A DNA stretch of 8,192 nt from Micrococcales bacterium (GTDB taxonomy: Bacteria; Actinomycetota; Actinomycetes; Actinomycetales; Dermatophilaceae): contig JAKDLQ010000097.1 of NCBI GenBank assembly GCA_030452775.1, positions 1 through 8,192 on the forward strand, given 5' to 3'. Below are positions 6,440-8,192 of the stretch, piece after piece. The notes under the pieces were generated by a model that saw only the letters and a program-made list of their open reading frames with translations, made no database searches and was not told the origin of the DNA. The number at the start of each line of letters is the position of its first letter. The stretch's first letter is position 1. Made by a program: the position numbers and the translations under genes.

Positions 6440-7915
6440 ATGAACCCCCACACGATCACCACGCCGCCCGCGGCCTTCTTCGACGCCGCGACGCCGGCCG
6501 TCGTCATCGAGCACCTGAGCGTCACCGACACCGAGGTTGTGACCGAGGCCCGGCGCTGGTCGACCGGATGCCGCGGCCCCGCCGTCGCGGCCGACAAGCT
6601 GGCGGATGCCGACCTCACCGGCTTCGTCACCCAGGCACTGTCGGTCGGCTCGCGGGCCATCGCATCTGCCGGCGGCGCGCAGGACACCTTCGAGCTCGAG
6701 CGGCTCGTCAGCGAGGTGGGGGCGCGCACCGCGGAGTCGAGCACGGCTGCGGCAGCCACCACCGACAAGGCGGTCAAGGCCGCCGCCGAGGCCGTCACCA
6801 AGGCGACGACCGACGTGCGGCAGGCGATCGCCGAGACCGAGGCATCCTCGCGCCGCAGCTACGCGGAGACCGTGGAGGTGTCGACCAAGGCCCTGCGCGC
6901 CGAGGTCGACCGGCTCTTCGGAGGCGAGCGGCCCGAGCTGCTGGCAAAGCTCGGCCCGGTGCTCGAGGCCGCCGGTTGCACGATGGGCGAGCAGGCGTTC
7001 GAGCAGACCGACAAGCTGCTCGACAAAGTGAGCCGCCAGTTCGATCCGGCCGACCCGACCTCGCCGTTCGCCAAGCAGGCCAAGGCTCTCGCCGATCAGC
7101 AGAGTGCGCTCACCGAGTCGATGGGCCGCAACCACCTGGCCCTCGTCGGCAAGGTCGACGAGCTCGCCAAGGCCGTCGAGGTGCAGAAGGCGGCCGCGGC
7201 CGCCGTTGCGCGCACGGCCAGCGTCACCCCGCTCAAGGGGGCGACGTTCGAGTCGAAGATCAATGCCGTCATGGAGGGGATCGCGGCCGGCCTGGGTGAC
7301 GAGTACGCCGATATGGGCGGGGTCATCGGGAGCATCCAGCGCTGCAAGAAGGGCGACGGGGTGCTGACGAGCTCTGGCGCCGGCGCACGGGTGGTCCTCG
7401 AGATGCACGACTCCAGCGACGGCCGCGTCTGGAACGACTACCTCGACGACGCCGAGCGCAACCGCGAGGCGGCGGCATCCATCGGCATCGTGCGCAGCGC
7501 GGAGCAGAACAAGGGGCAGACCATCAGGGTCCTCGGCCCCCGTCGTGTCGTGCTCGCCTTCGACCCGGACACCGATGACAGCGACCTGCTGCGCACGGTC
7601 GTCCAGCTCATGCGGGTCAGCGCGGTGGCGGCCTCGTCGCGGCGCGACGCCGAAGGTCTCGAGACCGCGGAGGAGCAGATCCGGGCGGCCACCACGCTGC
7701 TCGATCGGATCAACGTGATCCGCACGGCATCCAGATCGGTCCGCAGGGGTGCCGACACTATCGAGACGCAGTGCAACACCGTGCAGACCGGCGTGACTGA
7801 ACACCTCGGTAGGGCGCTCGACGCCCTCGACGGTGTCGCGCTCGAGGCTGCCGACCTCACGGCGAGCGACTCCTCCGACTCCACCGAGACCGGGCACGCC
7901 AGCGACGTCGCCTGA
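6440..7915 (+). CDS. Coiled-coil protein with C-terminal DUF2130-like / restriction-endonuclease-like domain
   Basis: The product is 491 aa and soluble, with no signal peptide or membrane segment. Residues about 80-260 are rich in Ala, Glu, Lys, Thr and Ser with few breaks (for example DKAVKAAAEAVTKATTDVRQ, 109-128) and look like long helices or coiled coil. From about 266 a globular domain begins: LKGATFESKINAVMEG (265-280), then KKGDGVL (303-309), ARVVLEMHDSS (316-326), ERNREAAASIGIV (339-351) and RRVVLAFDPD (368-377). This order resembles DUF2130 proteins, a group with a PD-(D/E)xK-like fold, where the matching text is usually KKGD...VvEaK. Here D306 and E321 are kept, but the lysine two after the glutamate is His323. 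Nuclease activity is therefore doubtful. The domain is followed by a helical stretch and an acidic/Ser-rich tail (472-491). It is transcribed away from the hsd operon. Its role is unknown; the family call is from pattern memory, not a search. Confidence 0.7.
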   Translation: MNPHTITTPPAAFFDAATPAVVIEHLSVTDTEVVTEARRWSTGCRGPAVAADKLADADLTGFVTQALSVGSRAIASAGGAQDTFELERLVSEVGARTAESSTAAAATTDKAVKAAAEAVTKATTDVRQAIAETEASSRRSYAETVEVSTKALRAEVDRLFGGERPELLAKLGPVLEAAGCTMGEQAFEQTDKLLDKVSRQFDPADPTSPFAKQAKALADQQSALTESMGRNHLALVGKVDELAKAVEVQKAAAAAVARTASVTPLKGATFESKINAVMEGIAAGLGDEYADMGGVIGSIQRCKKGDGVLTSSGAGARVVLEMHDSSDGRVWNDYLDDAERNREAAASIGIVRSAEQNKGQTIRVLGPRRVVLAFDPDTDDSDLLRTVVQLMRVSAVAASSRRDAEGLETAEEQIRAATTLLDRINVIRTASRSVRRGADTIETQCNTVQTGVTEHLGRALDALDGVALEAADLTASDSSDSTETGHASDVA

Positions 7916-7920
7916 CAGAC

Positions 7921-7957
7921 GCGGGCCGGCTGCACGTGAGGGGAGCGGCCGGCCCGC
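7921..7957 (+). terminator. GC-rich hairpin after the 491-aa gene
   Basis: GCGGGCCGGC (7921-7930) pairs perfectly with GCCGGCCCGC (7948-7957) across a 17-base loop, starting five bases after the stop codon. There is no T-tract, as is frequent for actinobacterial terminators. Position and stem strength suggest transcription termination. Confidence 0.6.
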
Positions 7958-8124
7958 AGCCCGGCGTACCGCGGCGCGACTTGTCGCTGGTATCCGCGGC
8001 CGAATGGCGCGTTGGTGAGACATGGTGGGTCCGATCCAGGTATCGGTGGCCGTGGACTCCAGATGGAGACACCTGGCCGTATGCCTCCGGGCCGGTCGCG
8101 TGCCCTGCTGGGGGTCCTCGTCGT
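7958..8124. other. Non-coding spacer between convergent genes
   Basis: No reading frame with credible composition or start is visible on either strand, and no tRNA or other RNA gene is recognised. The only structure noted is a short dyad, CTCCA-GA-TGGAG (8057-8068), with imperfect flanking pairing. It could be a terminator arm for the minus-strand gene at the right edge or chance. Confidence 0.5.
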
Positions 8125-8192
8125 TCAGCCGGCGAGGAGGGCGGTGAGGCGGGCCTCGAGGGGGCTGAGGTCCGCCTCGGCGTCGGCGTCGG
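8125..8192 (-). CDS. C-terminal end of an unidentified minus-strand gene (partial at right edge)
   Basis: Reading leftward from the right edge, one minus-strand frame gives 21 residues and ends with TGA at 8125-8127. Its last residues, LSPLEARLTALLAG, form a plausible acidic-to-amphipathic C-terminal helix, and third codon positions are nearly all G or C, as in real genes of this DNA. The piece is too short to name. It would converge with the 491-aa gene, consistent with the hairpin and spacer between them. Confidence 0.5.
   Translation of the reverse strand, partial: DADAEADLSPLEARLTALLAG

Noticed and set aside
5989..7299. Plus-strand open frame (436 codons) crossing the intergenic region
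   Set aside because: It runs antisense through the start of the 692-aa gene, across the control region and out of frame into the 491-aa gene. The product becomes an arginine/glycine-rich run typical of an off-frame reading.
6362..8023. Minus-strand open frame (553 codons) opposite the 491-aa gene
   Set aside because: It is longer than the plus-strand gene, but has no ribosome-binding context or recognisable domain, and spans the terminator-like hairpin. The plus-strand frame has a good start, family-like motifs and a hairpin just after its stop.
7958..8124. Possible tRNA or attachment site in the right-hand spacer
   Set aside because: I looked for a T-loop GTTCGA-like motif, cloverleaf arms and direct repeats and found none; only a short dyad is present.
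1..8192. CRISPR arrays, insertion sequences or tandem repeats
   Set aside because: No regularly spaced repeats, transposase-like frames or terminal inverted repeats were seen anywhere in the window.

Overview
The window is GC-rich DNA whose genes strongly prefer G or C in the third codon position. Together with the protein families present, this points to an actinomycete. The exact genus cannot be read from the sequence. Most of the window is a Type I restriction-modification (R-M) locus, with one unusual extra gene at its head and a divergent gene beside it.

Layout. From about 6246 leftwards on the minus strand lies a tightly packed four-gene operon: (1) a 692-aa protein at 4168-6246, with an N-terminal helix-turn-helix, a middle that looks like a HsdM-type adenine methylase whose catalytic motifs have decayed, and a HsdS-like C-terminus; (2) hsdM at 2547-4166, an intact N6-adenine methyltransferase; (3) hsdS at 1336-2550, a specificity subunit with two target-recognition domains; (4) hsdR at 1-1334, the nuclease/translocase, cut off by the left window edge. 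The junctions are TGA-G-ATG, ATGA and TGA-G-ATG, so all four genes are probably cotranscribed and translationally coupled. hsdS is visibly less GC-rich than its neighbours.

A 193-bp divergent intergenic region (6247-6439) carries two adjacent inverted repeats and is the natural control region. To its right, on the plus strand, is a 491-aa protein (6440-7915). It has a long alanine-rich helical, probably coiled-coil, middle and a C-terminal domain resembling the DUF2130 / restriction-endonuclease-like group, in which the expected E-x-K is E-M-H. A strong GC-rich hairpin follows its stop codon. The remaining 8 to 8.2 kb is non-coding apart from what looks like the C-terminal end of a further minus-strand gene at the right edge.

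How the parts may work together. HsdM and HsdS would form the modification enzyme, and HsdR would join it to cut unmodified DNA. The first gene of the operon keeps DNA-binding parts (HTH and TRD-like region) around a methylase core that appears dead. It may therefore be a regulator, a DNA-site sensor or an accessory subunit of the R-M system. This pseudo-methylase and its partnership with an intact hsdMSR set is the most interesting feature of the window; its function is inferred, not shown.
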